Assembly (NCBI RefSeq): GCF_003473485.1
Contig: NC_053046.1
Coordinates: 39,145,832-39,209,831, forward strand
Origin: Medicago truncatula
Taxonomy: Eukaryota > Streptophyta > Magnoliopsida > Fabales > Fabaceae
Direction: 5' to 3'
Length of the DNA stretch: 64,000 bases
Shown here: one piece after another, positions 12,801 through 24,397 of the stretch
Layout: every line of letters starts with the position of its first letter
Position numbering within the stretch: position 1 is the stretch's first letter
The notes under the pieces: model-generated
Told to the model about the DNA's origin: nothing
Databases searched by the model: none
What the model saw: only the letters and a program-made list of their open reading frames with translations
Position numbers and translations under genes: made by a program

Positions 12801-15255
12801 TACTTAAGTAAAGCTGCTTGTGAGCTGAACATGCTTAGGAATTAGATTCTTGGATTTGGTTCAGTTAATAACATATGTTCAATGTTTTAGAGTGTTTAAA
12901 ACAATTTGCATGAATAGAAATAGCTGGACCCACTTTCAGAATGTATTAACTACATTGAAACATGCCATCAAGTATATGTTGATTGGATAGACCACTTTAT
13001 TTATTTCCTCTTAACCATTGTTTCACTCCATCATCGTAGAAAAATTTATTCAAGGGCTTATGTTTAATTACTATAACCAAACCATGTTATTACATATTTA
13101 CAAACCATTTAGTTCATTCAAACCCTTGGTCAGAAGCAAACAATATTGTTATACAATAATGTAATCAGGCTCTAGTTTGTGCTGTCATACTTGGTATTTA
13201 TCTTTTACTAATGTCCTATGCACTTTGCTGGCTTGAAGCATGTTGATGAGAAATTTGTATAATATGTCGATTCTCTGACCTTGAATTCATGTGTGCCTGT
13301 GTGTAAATGCATCTGCTATATAATTTAATAAACTTCTGAGTTCTTCTGATGGGTCAAAAGTTAAAAATCTTGCTTTTACATGCTTGTTGAAGGTGAGGGT
13401 GCTCCATTTGGGGTCGACATAGCCACTGGTGGAATTGCTGATTCATTTGCCAACTTTGTCTGGGAGCCAGCAGTTGTAAAGGTAACACACATTTATTTGC
13501 ATGGTTTGCATTCCAATTCTAATGTTCTATGTGGATGGTGTCTAAGTAAGTTAATAAATTTGCAGATCAATGCTATAAATGCTGCTACGGAGGCAGCTTG
13601 CCTGGTCTTAAGTGTGGATGAAACGGTTAAAAATCCTAAGGTAAATATGTGACCATCTCTATCATTTTATATTTACCGATGATTTCACTTTTGTTTTGGT
13701 TAATATCTCCCACTTCCTGTTTGACACATTTCTTTTTGTTAAGGATTTTTTACTTTAAGGGGGTAATTGTATATAAGTTTTACCTTTGGATATGTGCCGT
13801 GCAATATCGACTCTTTCCTGCATGATGCAGCCCAATTGTTCTCAACTTTCCTTGTTGTCTTTTAAGCATTGTTTACATATCACCTGGTTTGAGTATAGAG
13901 TCTAGTTGTCTTTGTACTTTTTCCATGTAAATTTCTTTTACTCAGTCTTGAAAACTGTCTCCTGCTCACCATCAAATACTTATTTGTTGTGGGGTAATGG
14001 TGATTAGTTCCTTAATTCACGCGGATTGAGATTCCTTTGTTAAGAGAAAAGACAGAATGGTGTTTCAGTTCTCAGCAGGATTCCCTTTCCAGAATAATAT
14101 TTTTCATTGTCTCAATTTGACCTTGTTCCTTCTATAAAATAAAAAAGTTCCCTTAGTCAAGATAGTTGAATTATTTGTGTTTCGAAGTTATTGCACCCCT
14201 CCCTGTTTCCTTGCTTAATCATTGAAGCAGCTATTTTCTTACTACATCCATGTAGTAGCTGTACCAAAAATCGTGTATCTGATACTTTCCAGTTTGCTTT
14301 GATATTAGCACCATGCAATTTATATTGATAGCTTTGATGTTTCTCACTCATATTATGTATTCAAATGCTCCTTCATTGATTTTAGGCTAAACCGCACTTT
14401 TCACCTCCTAAGTTTCAAAATATTGCGATTTTGACCCCCTATTAAAAAAAATTACAATCTTGGTCCCTTTCATCCCAAAATTGCTGAGAAGACACCACGT
14501 GTCCCTTAAAAGGGGCCATAATTGCAACTTTTTGAGAAGTTAAGGGGTCAAAAGATCATTTTTCCCTTATGTTAGGCGGTCAAAAGAGCGTATTTCCCTA
14601 AACATGGGGGATCACTTTTGCTATTTTTTTTAATAGGAGCCAAAATTGCAACATTTTGAAACTTAGGGGGTGAAAAGTGCAGTTTAACCTTGATTTTAAT
14701 GAGAAATACTGTAGATTGCATTAAAACTTTATTTGATTATATGCAATGTAAATTGTACAAATGATGCAATATTTATGTTTATGTGATTAATTGTTGCATA
14801 ATTAATGGGTTATATATACTGCCTGTTTTGGTTGGTATTCTTGCGATGATTTTAGTTAGGTCCCTCAATGTGACTTTTGAACTTTACATTGATTTACAGA
14901 ATTGTGGTCATGAATGTCTTGTATATATAACCATTTTTTATGTACATTAAATAATTTGTTTTCATTTTATTCTCTAAGCTTGTTAGTTATGGATTATTTT
15001 TTCTCATTGTACCCATGTGTCCCACATAAATGTAATTAGTTTTGAATCACATGTGCGCCTACTTCTACGATTATGTTATTTTCACTAATACATGAAGCAA
15101 GTGGGAAACAACATTTATGGAACTGATTTTGAATTGTTTTATTTATTAAATCTATGTAGTCCGAGAGTGCACAAGGAGAGGCTGCTGCAAGTGCCATGGG
15201 AGGCAGAGGTCGCGGAGGTGGTTTCCGTGGCCGTGGACGAGGAATGCGTAGATGA
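6839..15255 (+). CDS. CCT7: T-complex protein 1 subunit eta (CCT7)
   Basis: One of eight subunits of the cytosolic CCT/TRiC chaperonin ring, which folds actin, tubulin and other substrates using ATP. Fourteen exons join in frame to 561 codons: 6839-6853, 6943-7203, 8216-8341, 8448-8651, 10370-10539, 10645-10780, 10922-11038, 11128-11247, 11353-11451, 11546-11635, 12337-12424, 13393-13481, 13566-13640, 15160-15255. The first exon encodes only MSSML. Group II chaperonin signatures are present: [13 protein letters not shown] and SNDGATI, then [14 protein letters not shown] at the exon 2/3 junction. The GGGAID motif spanning exons 9-10 carries the conserved ATPase Asp. The C-terminal [13 protein letters not shown] tail is typical of plant CCT7. 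Length matches the family (~557). Introns 4 and 13 are long and intron 13 holds a MITE. Confidence 0.96.
7540..8160. repeat. Cluster of related MITE-like copies in CCT7 intron 2
   Basis: The middle unit (about 7718-7985) starts GCCTGTTTGGATAAATAGC and ends with the inverted equivalent AGCCAATCCAAACTGG. It is bordered on both sides by partial copies sharing AAGCTGTTTTCATAA, GAAATAAG and TCTCCC words. The same family occurs in HMGR intron 1 and ECR intron 3. Confidence 0.65.
14376..14698. mobile_element. Mutator-type MITE in CCT7 intron 13
   Basis: A 305-bp element (14385-14689) begins GGCTAAACCGCACTTTTCAC and ends with the inverted complement finishing GTTTAACC. The terminal inverted repeats are ~58 bp and mostly identical. 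Perfect 9-bp direct repeats TTGATTTTA flank it at 14376-14384 and 14690-14698. The 9-bp target duplication and long terminal repeats indicate a non-autonomous MULE. There is no coding capacity. Confidence 0.92.
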
Positions 15256-16130
15256 TTAGAAATGTGTTCTAATGGGTTAGTTTGTTTCGTGTGTTGAATG
15301 TCTGTAATATGTGCAATGCCACTGGATGTATGTTTCTGGTATTGTTGCTAGAAGCATACCATATTTATCTACAGATGATGATATGTTATGAAATGGTAGT
15401 AATATTGGGGATTCTAGGAGCATCATCTGATCAAACTAGGATTTGATGGTAGCGATTTTGAGGCATGGTCTTTTTTGTATTTGTTAATTTTATATGTTGG
15501 AGGGTTGAATTTATTAGATGGCTGTTGTTGGGGATTTCTATTGTGTGAAATTTTGCTTCACCTTAACACCAAGTTTTAGATATGCATGTGATTTTATCTA
15601 TTGCCTTATGTAGTACATCTATGGGAAGGTCTTTTAAGAACATTGCATACAATTGTTGAAACTGATAACCATAGCAAAAATTCAAGTGTTAATGACAAAT
15701 TAAACCACTAATATTGGGAACATCGATCTATAAATGGTTCATGATGATAGTGACAGACAGTATGGTGTTTTCGTGCCTCAAGGTGTGTGACAGATTCTTG
15801 TAGTTATTGTTAGTGATGAGTTAGTATCAAATAGGCATTGTTCTCGCAAAACTTTTATGTTTATGTTTTCAATCCATAGTTTGTTTTCCAAAAGAGAAAT
15901 GATATTTGAACAGTTATTTTTAAACATTTTTATGACAATCCTCTCTCTTACACTCATTGTACTTTTATTGTTATTGTCCAATAAGAATAGGGGGAAAATG
16001 TTGTCACGGACGTTGTTTAAAATTGGTTGTAAAAACATCACCCTCTTTCCAAAATTTTAAAATTTTCATCGTAACCTTTATGGAAATATATCGTGGATAT
16101 TAATTATGATTGAATGGTTGTATATCTTTA
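15256..16130. other. CCT7 3' flank, no further gene
   Basis: The CCT7 3'UTR runs on from the stop codon. Short frames (for example around 15778-16060 on both strands) overlap each other and show no motif. Confidence 0.45.
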
Positions 16131-16530
16131 GGAAACTTCTATGGTACACTCAGAAATTGTAGTGTACCGGTACTCTTGTTTCACAAAATTTATAAATTAA
16201 CGATCATTTTTATAAAATAAAAATTTATTTGTCAATATTTATATTTTAGAAAACGTCATATCATAAAAAAAAACATCATTTCATTGTTTATAAGGATTAT
16301 ATTAAAAAATTTACATTTTGTCATAAAAAATAATCAATATTCATTGTTATGAGTAGTAAAGATTAAATTTTATTTGGTCGAAACTTTTGGTAAATAAAAT
16401 TTAATTATTATAGTTGTCAATGATAGAAAATAATAATTTTTCTTCAAAAAAATAACTAATTTATTATTAATTTAATAAATTGGTGTACCGATACATCCAA
16501 ATTTATTGGACGTACTATAGAATTTGCCAT
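16131..16530. mobile_element. AT-rich MITE with imperfect terminal repeats
   Basis: The left end reads CTTCTATGGTAC and, further in, GTGTACCGGTAC. The right end, inverted, reads ATTCTATAGTAC and ATGTATCGGTAC. The arms are ~40 bp and imperfect, enclosing ~300 bp of very AT-rich DNA. No target duplication was resolved. Confidence 0.6.
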
Positions 16531-16913
16531 ATCTTTATTGATATTATGTTAGTGCAGTAGGTTTATTTATTTAAAAAAAAAAAGTGTAGTTAAGCTTTGA
16601 ATTTTTGCCATCGAGTTAACACCAAGTGATGTTTAAATGTAACACCTTAAATGCTACAGCTTAATTTAGATATAGAATAGTTATTATTTAAAATGTTACA
16701 CCTTAAATGCTAACACAGACGGAATATTTCATTGATTAAGATAACGAATATAAAGAGAGGGAACTAATTAATGTTTTGTTTATTTCTTAAATAATAAATA
16801 ATGGGGTCAGGTTCTCATTGGATAGTGTCCGTTTTTTACATTATCTTCAATGTTTGATCTAAAAACTTCCATGTTTGCAGAAATAGGATAATATATAACA
16901 AGGAAAAAAAAAC

Positions 16914-17015
16914 ATGGATGTTCATTACTCTAACATCTTTCGTGTAGATCAAAATGCCAAAAATGACGATTTCGGCAAAGCTTACAGCAAACTTGCTAAA
17001 AAGAAGCACCCATGA
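16914..17015 (+). pseudogene. DnaJ (J-domain) relic
   Basis: From the ATG, 33 codons read as a J-domain start: MDVHYSNIFRV, then a helix II segment FGKAYSKLAKKKHP, aligning with the YYKVL...KKAYRKLAMKWHPD pattern of type II DnaJ proteins. Two stop codons follow exactly where the HPD loop should continue, so HPD is lost. Downstream bases still spell weak J-domain-like residues in another frame. It is a dead fragment; no splice sites or promoter are evident. Confidence 0.6.
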
Positions 17016-17019
17016 TAAT

Positions 17020-17760
17020 TAAGAACCATATGAACGATGCCTAAAAAACTATAACAAGAAAAAGAAAAATTGAACAACTGAACATCATACATGAGAGCAT
17101 ATATTATTCAGGTAGGAAATATGCCAAACAACACATAAAACAAATTTAGTTAACTTAATAGCCAAGCAATAAACATCACACTATCACATTGGTACTAAAT
17201 AGGAGTGTCTATTTAGTTTGATACTAAATAGGTGAAACAATAATCCATTGGATGCTCTTAATTCTGTAATGGATAACTTCACTTCAGTATTACTTAATTA
17301 AGATAAAGCCGTTCTTCAAAACAAAGCAAAAAGATAAAGCTGTTCCTTTGCTTTCCGCATTTTAATTTAATATCACCTTAGCGTTATATGCTCAGTACAC
17401 TAATCACATTGGTTTAGACTTGTAATCAATCAACAATTAATGTGTATACATCTTCAATCCCTTATATATATGACTAATTAAATGGGCAGTGACAAGCTTA
17501 ATCGGTTATTCTTTTCTTCATACAGATGATAAGGTACTGTAAAGAAGTATGGAAGGAATGAAGAATATATAATATCTAAGATATATTTCTTTGCATGAAG
17601 CTTAATGATAGTTTTACAGCTCATAGAGTGGGATATTTTTAATTGTGTTCAATGTAATGTACATAGGATAAGATTCTGAATATTATATGTTAGAAACTTA
17701 GCATAACTAGCTAGTATATATGTTAATCATGGACAGAGACCCGACACATTAGACATATTC
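17020..17760. other. AT-rich intergenic between DnaJ relic and DUF247
   Basis: No gene found. The short phrase TACTAAATAGG appears twice (about 17194-17205 and 17222-17232). Confidence 0.4.
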
Positions 17761-19002
17761 ATGGAATTAGAAATGAATTGGATGGATAAAATCAATGAGA
17801 TCAAGAACAATGGTCCTTCAATAGCTGATGAGAAGGAACAATGGGAGAAGCCTTCAATTTACAAAGTACCATCACAAGTCACGGATTTGAACAAAAAGGC
17901 CTACAAACCACAAGTAATTTCCTTTGGTCCTTACCATAATGGGGAGGAGAATTTAAAGCTTATGGAAGAGCACAAATATCGAGCGCTTGTTCGTTTCTTA
18001 AAGAGGTGTGAAAAGTCCATTGAGTTGTTATATCAACGTTTGGATATAGTGGCTCAAAAGTTGAAAGACTCGTACAATCTACTAGATTCAATTTGGACAA
18101 ATGACACACCATAATCCACCATTATATCAATTTCCACTCAAGACCATTATTAGTACTACAATACCATTATTTTACATGCTTAAAGATATTTATAGCTATA
18201 GATAAATGTTGATTGAATGTTCTAAAGTTGTAGTCATATGAAACATTACAGGAAGATCAGCATGAGTTGTTAAACAAGAAAATGATACATTTGTTAAACC
18301 CAAATAGATTTAATTGGAAGCTTGGGGAAATGCATGCATGTATTGGACGTGTATAGAAAAAGAGTGATACAAGAAGAACCAAGCCACCCAACACCCCAAC
18401 CCAAACAAACAAACAGAGATTGGTCATGTTTCGAGGCACAAGACGAAGAGTATTTCATTCGATCTGCAATAGCACTCCAAGAAGTTGGAATCAGCTTCAA
18501 GAAAAGCAAAACAAAGAGTCTCAAAGATTTTTCCTTCGATCGAGGTGTTCTTAGGTTACCGACTTTATTATTAGACAACAACATAGAATACATATTCCTT
18601 AACCTCATTGCCTTCGAGCGTCTCCACATTGGAATTGGCAACGAGATCACATCGTTTATATTTTTAATAGGCACCATCATCGACGGTGCTATGGATGTTT
18701 CAATTCTGAGCCAAAATGGGATCCTAATCAATATTCTTGGGAACGACCAAGTTGTTGCCAACTTGTTCAACTCGATGTCCAAAGACATATGTGTGGAAAT
18801 CACCAAGGAACTTGACGAGATGATGGAGAGTATGAGTCACTACTATAAGAAACCTTGGAAAAGATGGCGTGCTAGTCTCATTCGTACTTATTTTAGGAGC
18901 CCTTGGGCTATGGTGTCTCTTGTTGTTGCTACCTTCATTTTTAGTTTTACTATCATTCAGACTATATACACGGTTCGTCAATTTTATCAAAAGGAGTGCT
19001 AA
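17761..19002 (+). pseudogene. DUF247 (UPF0481) protein, disrupted
   Basis: DUF247 proteins are plant-specific with a C-terminal membrane helix and no agreed biochemical role; some act at grass self-incompatibility loci. The first part (17761-18114) encodes the N-terminal block with PQVISFGPYHNG and the following E-K-R-rich helix, then stops. The second part (about 18322-19002) resumes at GKCMHVLDVYRK and runs through the C-terminal block to a membrane span (WAMVSLVVATFIFSFTII) and a short tail. Between them, a third frame around 18252-18320 still reads HELLNKKMIHLLNPNRF before slipping frame at the LGK join. The central block normally present is missing. Most family members have a single coding exon, so splicing is an unlikely rescue. 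Confidence 0.8.
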
Positions 19003-19430
19003 CAACACACTATTTAACTCACATTTCATTGATTAGTTAAAGCTCATACAAGTTTCAAAATTTATACCTAGCTCCTTATAATTTCCTCTTTACCAGTTTG
19101 ATCTATATTTCTAATATGTTTTCATTTTGATTAGTTCATGTATTTTTGACGTTTGGTTTGATTTGTTATTGTGACTTTATATTGAATCGTTGTTCCTACT
19201 AATATATTGGAATATTTATATTGAACTTCTTTATTTACGACTTAAATAATAAATTAGGACTGATTAGAGTCATATCATCGTCTTCGATCCGGTGCTAGAT
19301 TTGTATCCATTATTTTAACAACTAAAATGAAGCTATCTCTTCTCGTGGTTTATAGTTTTGCTCCTTTTATTTGGAATAATGGTTACTGGTGATTGATGTT
19401 TTCGTTAGAATATTAGAAATAGAAAATAAT
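19003..19430. other. Flank of DUF247, no gene seen
   Basis: AT-rich DNA with no frame or repeat that I can support. Confidence 0.4.
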
Positions 19431-19439
19431 AATTAAGAA

Positions 19440-19780
19440 AAGGAAGGGTAGATTTTCACATGAGGGAAATGTAATTTAAACTAGGAGGGGAGTGTAATTT
19501 TTTTCTAATACGTTTTGTTTAAGAGAAAAGAGAAGTGTATATTTTAATATAAGAGCGGAGAATAATGTAATTTAAGTATCATTTAGAGAGGTGAGATGTA
19601 ATTTACTCTACATATTTAACTCATAAAGAAGAGGGGTGTAATTTAAACATCTCTTAGGGGATGGACATATAATTTAGTCGAGATTTTTATTTTTAAATAA
19701 AGGGAACGTACATTTCAACATAAGAGGAGGAGAATGTAATTCAAACTTTTCTTAGAAGAGAAGTGTATAGTATAATGATA
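19440..19780 (+). repeat. Degenerate periodic repeat built on a GTGTAATTT word
   Basis: The phrase (G/A)TGTAATTTAA recurs seven or more times, usually after a purine-rich GAGGGG-like run. The copies sit near 19469, 19491, 19565, 19606, 19636, 19668 and 19733. Spacing is loose (about 20-75 bp), as in a decayed tandem array. Confidence 0.55.
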
Positions 19781-20029
19781 ATAATTTTGGTCATATAAAT
19801 TTATACAAGTTATTTGTTATAAGCTCGAAAATTAGTTTGCCAAACATAGTTTTAATGACTTTAAGGACTCTCAGATTTGGCCTCAAATAGTTAATTCAAG
19901 ATACATATAAACCTATGTCAAGATTTCGGACGAACGCGGTGAAAATATTTAGGCTTAATTGTTATTTTCGTCCCTTAACTATTTAATTAGTATTACTTTG
20001 GTCCCATAATTAAAATTTGTTCCGTTTTG

Positions 20030-20890
20030 GTATTTTAAATTTATCTCGGTTACATATTTTGGTCATTTTCGTTAGTTTTATTAAAAAAAAAAAAAAACGT
20101 TAGGGTTTACATCATCTTCATCTTCATTCCCCCTTATTCATCATCTTCATGCTACCTTCATAAAAAAACTCATGAGAAAAATCCAAAATTGATTCACATC
20201 AAGTTATTCAAGCATCTTCACAATTGTTTTTCAACATGTTCATAATTACAATCAATTGTTATCATTTCTTTTATCAATTCCTTCTCAATTTCTCAATTAA
20301 TTCATTCAACCCAAATCACTACACCCTCTTTTGAACTCATCAACAACCATGGATGCTTGTGATGGTGAATTATGTGAAAATGTTTGAGTGCCAAGTTGTC
20401 ACTACAATTTAAAAACATCAGACTGATTCATTTTCAAATTCAACAACTCGTCATCAACATTCAACAGGCACCGTCCAAGTTGACAAGAAATTTACTAGAT
20501 CTGAAAAAATTAGAAAATGCAAAGGAGAGGAGAGGCCATGGGAGATGAGAGAAGACGAGAAAGAGCTTCATAATTCATAAACGAAAGCGCAATCAAGCAA
20601 CAACATCACAACAATTAAAAGAATTCGGGAGTAAAATAAAGTTAGGGTTTGATAGAAATTTGGGGATTATGTGCAATGAAAGGGAAGAGAGGAAGTGCAG
20701 CTCACCAAATCTTCTATGGAATTCTTCCTGTTATGGGACAATTTGGTGAATCAATTCTGGGTTTTTCATAAGTTTTTTATGAAGGTAGCATGAAGATAAT
20801 GAAGAAGGGGGAATGAAGATGAAGATGATGTAAACCCTAATGTTTTTTTTTTTAATAAAATTAACGGAAACGACCAAACATTTATCTAAA
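20030..20890. mobile_element. Long inverted-repeat element (non-autonomous, MULE-like)
   Basis: The left arm (about 20050-20175) carries GTTAGGGTTTACATCATCTT, TTCATTCCCCC and CATGCTACCTTCATAAAAAA. The right arm (about 20755-20885) is its inverted complement with few mismatches, giving ~120-bp arms around ~580 bp. An outer TAGGCTTAATTG-like start at 19952 resembles other legume Mutator MITEs, but the matching right end is not visible. The core has a short ATG frame without recognisable product. Confidence 0.7.
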
Positions 20891-21526
20891 ACCAAAGTTT
20901 GCATCTTGTAGATAAGGAGAAGGGGTACCAGGGATCCTGCCTTGGACTATTTTAGGATGTTTGGTGAACAACTTAATCGAATGCTTAATTAAAGATGAAA
21001 CTTCTATTAGCTGATGACTAAGCTTATTAAAGATGAAAACAATTTATATATGATAAGTAACTTCAAATTAGTATTGCTACAAAAAAAAAAAAAAAAAGAA
21101 AAGAAAAAAACAGTACAAAAGTAACTTCAAATACAAATTCGGGGAAAATAAATTAGAAGACCAGTAGTTTTGAAGTTCTAGTGTGCTACAAATTGAACTC
21201 TCATTATTGAAAATGAAACATTGCAGACACTAAAGGAGGGAAGACAACCAAAATATGATAGAAACATCAAATACAATCAACACAAGATAAAGATTCTTAA
21301 GAAACAATGATCCACATTACGATAATCGATAAACGATTACAAATATCCAACAAAAACAACTTCAATAACTTGGAAACCAACTGCATAGAGAAAACATTGA
21401 AAGACAAATTCATATCTAATAAAATAAGAATAATTAACTAAAAATTCATTATGCTATAGTTCTAAATCTCAGAATCCTGTGAGCAGAGTGGTGACTTCAT
21501 AACCATCACTTCAATGGCTTGGGCTC
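20891..21526. other. ECR 3' flank
   Basis: AT-rich DNA with a long A-rich run near 21081-21110. Contains the likely ECR 3'UTR. No gene seen. Confidence 0.4.
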
Positions 21527-24397
21527 CTAAAGGAATGGAGGCAATATTACCCACCGACGAGGGTACCTCGGCCTCCCTTCCTTTCCATCAAACAACTGCA
21601 GGTACACCAAATATAAGAAGCAAGATTAACAATTAAAAGATGCAAAGAATGCAAACGAATAACAATATTGGTTCATTTTACAGTGCTTTTCATTTCACAA
21701 GATGATGTAATTTATCCAAGCATTACAAGAACCAAATTTAGTTCACCTAGCATAGCCAAGCAATAAACATCACACTTATATGTTCATTGTTGCAGTAGAA
21801 AGAAGTAGTATCATGAGAGTCAAACAATCAAGTTACCGACAAAACGTTCAAAATCCTCAAAATTTAAAATCAAACAGTTTAGCCATATCATATGAACACT
21901 TGGGCGTCATGTTTGGACAAATAACTGATTAAGTATTTATAGCATAAGTTCTAATCATATGAGGGCTTAGGTATAAGCTATTTCTATAACAAAAGATAAA
22001 ATGAGGTCAAAGTGTTTTCATAGAAGCTAAAAACTATCATGGAGATCTTATAAAAATAAGCTAAAAACAGCTTATGGACATGTTAAATCTATTTTCATAA
22101 GATCTCTCAAACAGTTTCACAAGTACTTATGTCAGTAGATAAGCTCAAACAAGTCATCCAGATAGGTCTTTATATACTTTAAAAGAAAGCTATCTTGTTA
22201 TATTTTTACAACATAGACGCCATAAACTGAATTAGTGAACTACAAAAGAAAAAGGTAAGGAGACAGACCTTCTTCAAGCGCCTGTGTTTTGCAAGAGCCC
22301 AGTTCGTCATGATAAAAGCAGCGACGGCGAGAAATATATAACCGGCAATGGTTTGCGTTGCAATGTTGAAGCCCAACCACTGGTAAATCTCTGTTGTATA
22401 GTTTGCACAAGTAACAATATTGAAGAGAAAGCCACGTGGGATTTGATATCCACCTTCTCCAGCAGGTCCACGAAGATTCCTCAGTATAATATGGCAATAG
22501 AAGTTTGAAACTTGACAAAGTATCCCAAATCCGAAGCCTATCTTCATTTGAAGGTCACTTACAGGGGTGTATAGGGGATGGTTCACATAATAAGCAATAT
22601 AACAGCCAAATGTCCAGTAATAAGCACAGTTGCGGAAAACATTGGAAAGGGGTGAAGTTGCATGGCTGAAGCGATGCACAAAAAATGTTTCCAGAATTCG
22701 TTTGGCGTAATGGAAACACCAATAGTACATGGCATATGTCTGCACAGGGTGGATGACATGTTCGCCTTTGTAGCCGAAATACTGGTAGACAACGGGGAAG
22801 TAGTAGAAGACTGGATAGAGAAGCAACGGCCCCAAATACTCAAAGAAAAAAAGCGTACGGTAAGAAACTTGTGGACCTAAGTCCTTGAACGTTACAGTTA
22901 AGGTTTTTGAATTTCCACTTGTATAGTCATTGAGACTCTTTTTGTAATTAAGAACAACAGGCTTTTCCTTTGATCCCGGTTGGACAGGAAGTGTCAAGCG
23001 CTGCCTTGATGGATGCTTCTTGGCTGTTGAAAGTGAAACATACAAATCACGTTAATGAGTTATGGAATCCAATGCAACCTAGAGACAGACATACACATAC
23101 AAACAAGCATATTTTTTCTTTTGAGAGAGGCATTAAGATAGAATAAGAAAGCCATAAAATAATAGGAATTGGATGAAATGAATTGAACTGGTATTGTCAG
23201 CATTAATTAATTTAAATTCTGCAATCCAATAAAAATTGGGTTAACTGTACATGTGAGTTTTAAGTGGTGTTTGCCACTTCGTCTACAGACCAAAATACAA
23301 AAAAGTGGGTTAACTGTTATAAGCCGGGAAGAAACTTTCATTCTAATATTCAATACCCAAACTTCAAGATCATTTTATATTGTGAAGGGTGTTTGGAAAT
23401 CCTTTTGAGGGATCTCAAAGCTACGCTTGAGCTCACAGAGTGTTGTTTGAGAAAATGCAAATCAATTTAAAGCTCAAGTTTGCAGCTTTGTGAAAATCAC
23501 GGTGACTGACATTTAAATGTGAGGTGGAGGTAGGCTGTCACGCTACCAAACACATGCTTAGTGGGGATTGGCTCAAACGGATTTCCAAACACGATCAGTT
23601 TATTTGCCCAAGGTTGAAAACAATTTCAATGGAGATATTTAAATGAGCAATTTATGTTTCATCCAACATTAGAATATAAACCACGTGAAAGTAAAAAGTG
23701 GAAAAATTACTTTTTTTCTTTTGGCTAAGTATTTCAAATACATTACAAACTAATTTCACCAAGAATCCAAGTACTTTTACAATATTGGTATCGGATACAT
23801 ATCCAACACTAGTAGAACAGGCTGCTAGAATCATTAAACAGAACAACATAATAGATATTTATAACATACTAAATAGTAAGGATGTCAAACAACAATGAAT
23901 CTACTATGAGGCTGCTATCAATTATCATCACCCGGCATAACATAAAGCTCGAAATACATCACAGACATAACTAAAACAATACTATATAGAAACATCTCAG
24001 ATGCACCAAAGACATAAGCCTTTGATCAACTTAATTTCGGTCATTTTTCTTCTCAATATTACTAAAAAGTTAATCAATTTATCATACATAAAAATTTTAG
24101 TCACTTACTTTGCTTGTGAATTGCCTCCTGCAAATCTGCTACAGTAGCCTGTGGCAAAAAAAAAAAATTATATAAATCATGGATCAATACTTTAGAAAAC
24201 AAATCAAATTCCAAAATATAATTTATGTCCTATAAAGCAACCTAAGAAATCAAAACTACCCTTTTATGACAAAAACAAACACAACACAATACAAAAGACA
24301 GAAAGTATGAAGTTTAAAAAAGACTTACAGAATCATTGAGCTCAATGCCACCTTTAACAATCTCTCTTCCACTCCTAGAAACCACAGTGACCTTCAT
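21527..24397 (-). CDS. ECR: Very-long-chain trans-2-enoyl-CoA reductase (ECR/CER10)
   Basis: Last step of the ER fatty-acid elongase: reduces trans-2-enoyl-CoA with NADPH, supplying very-long-chain acyl-CoAs for wax, sphingolipid and seed oil. Exons on the minus strand are 24397-24329, 24148-24109, 23023-22269 and 21595-21527; they join in frame to 310 codons, exactly the length I recall for the Arabidopsis protein. The N-terminal [13 protein letters not shown] leads a ubiquitin-like region. The C-terminal steroid-reductase fold shows [58 protein letters not shown] and [15 protein letters not shown], with several membrane spans. The end [11 protein letters not shown] matches plant ECRs. Intron 2 holds a MITE and intron 3 a repeat copy. 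All conserved blocks are intact. Confidence 0.96.
21905..22165. repeat. MITE-like repeat in ECR intron 3
   Basis: Begins near GTTTGGACAAATAACTGATT and ends near AGATAAGCTCAAACAAGTCA. It contains the words AAGCTAAAAACAGCTTATG, CATAAGATCTCTCAAACAG and CAAGTACTTATG, as in the CCT7 intron 2 cluster. Confidence 0.55.
23389..23592. mobile_element. Short MITE in ECR intron 2
   Basis: GTGTTTGGAAATCCTTTTGA at the left end is matched, inverted, by TCAAACGGATTTCCAAACAC at the right end, 204 bp apart overall, with one mismatch in ~20 bp. No clear target duplication. The size and ends suggest an hAT-like MITE. Confidence 0.7.

Noticed and set aside
14385..14689. Unannotated CCT7 exon in intron 13
   Set aside because: The segment is a MITE with target duplication; exons 13 and 14 already join in frame.
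18294..18806. 170-codon minus-strand frame opposite DUF247
   Set aside because: Antisense shadow of the conserved DUF247 C-terminal block; no motif of its own.
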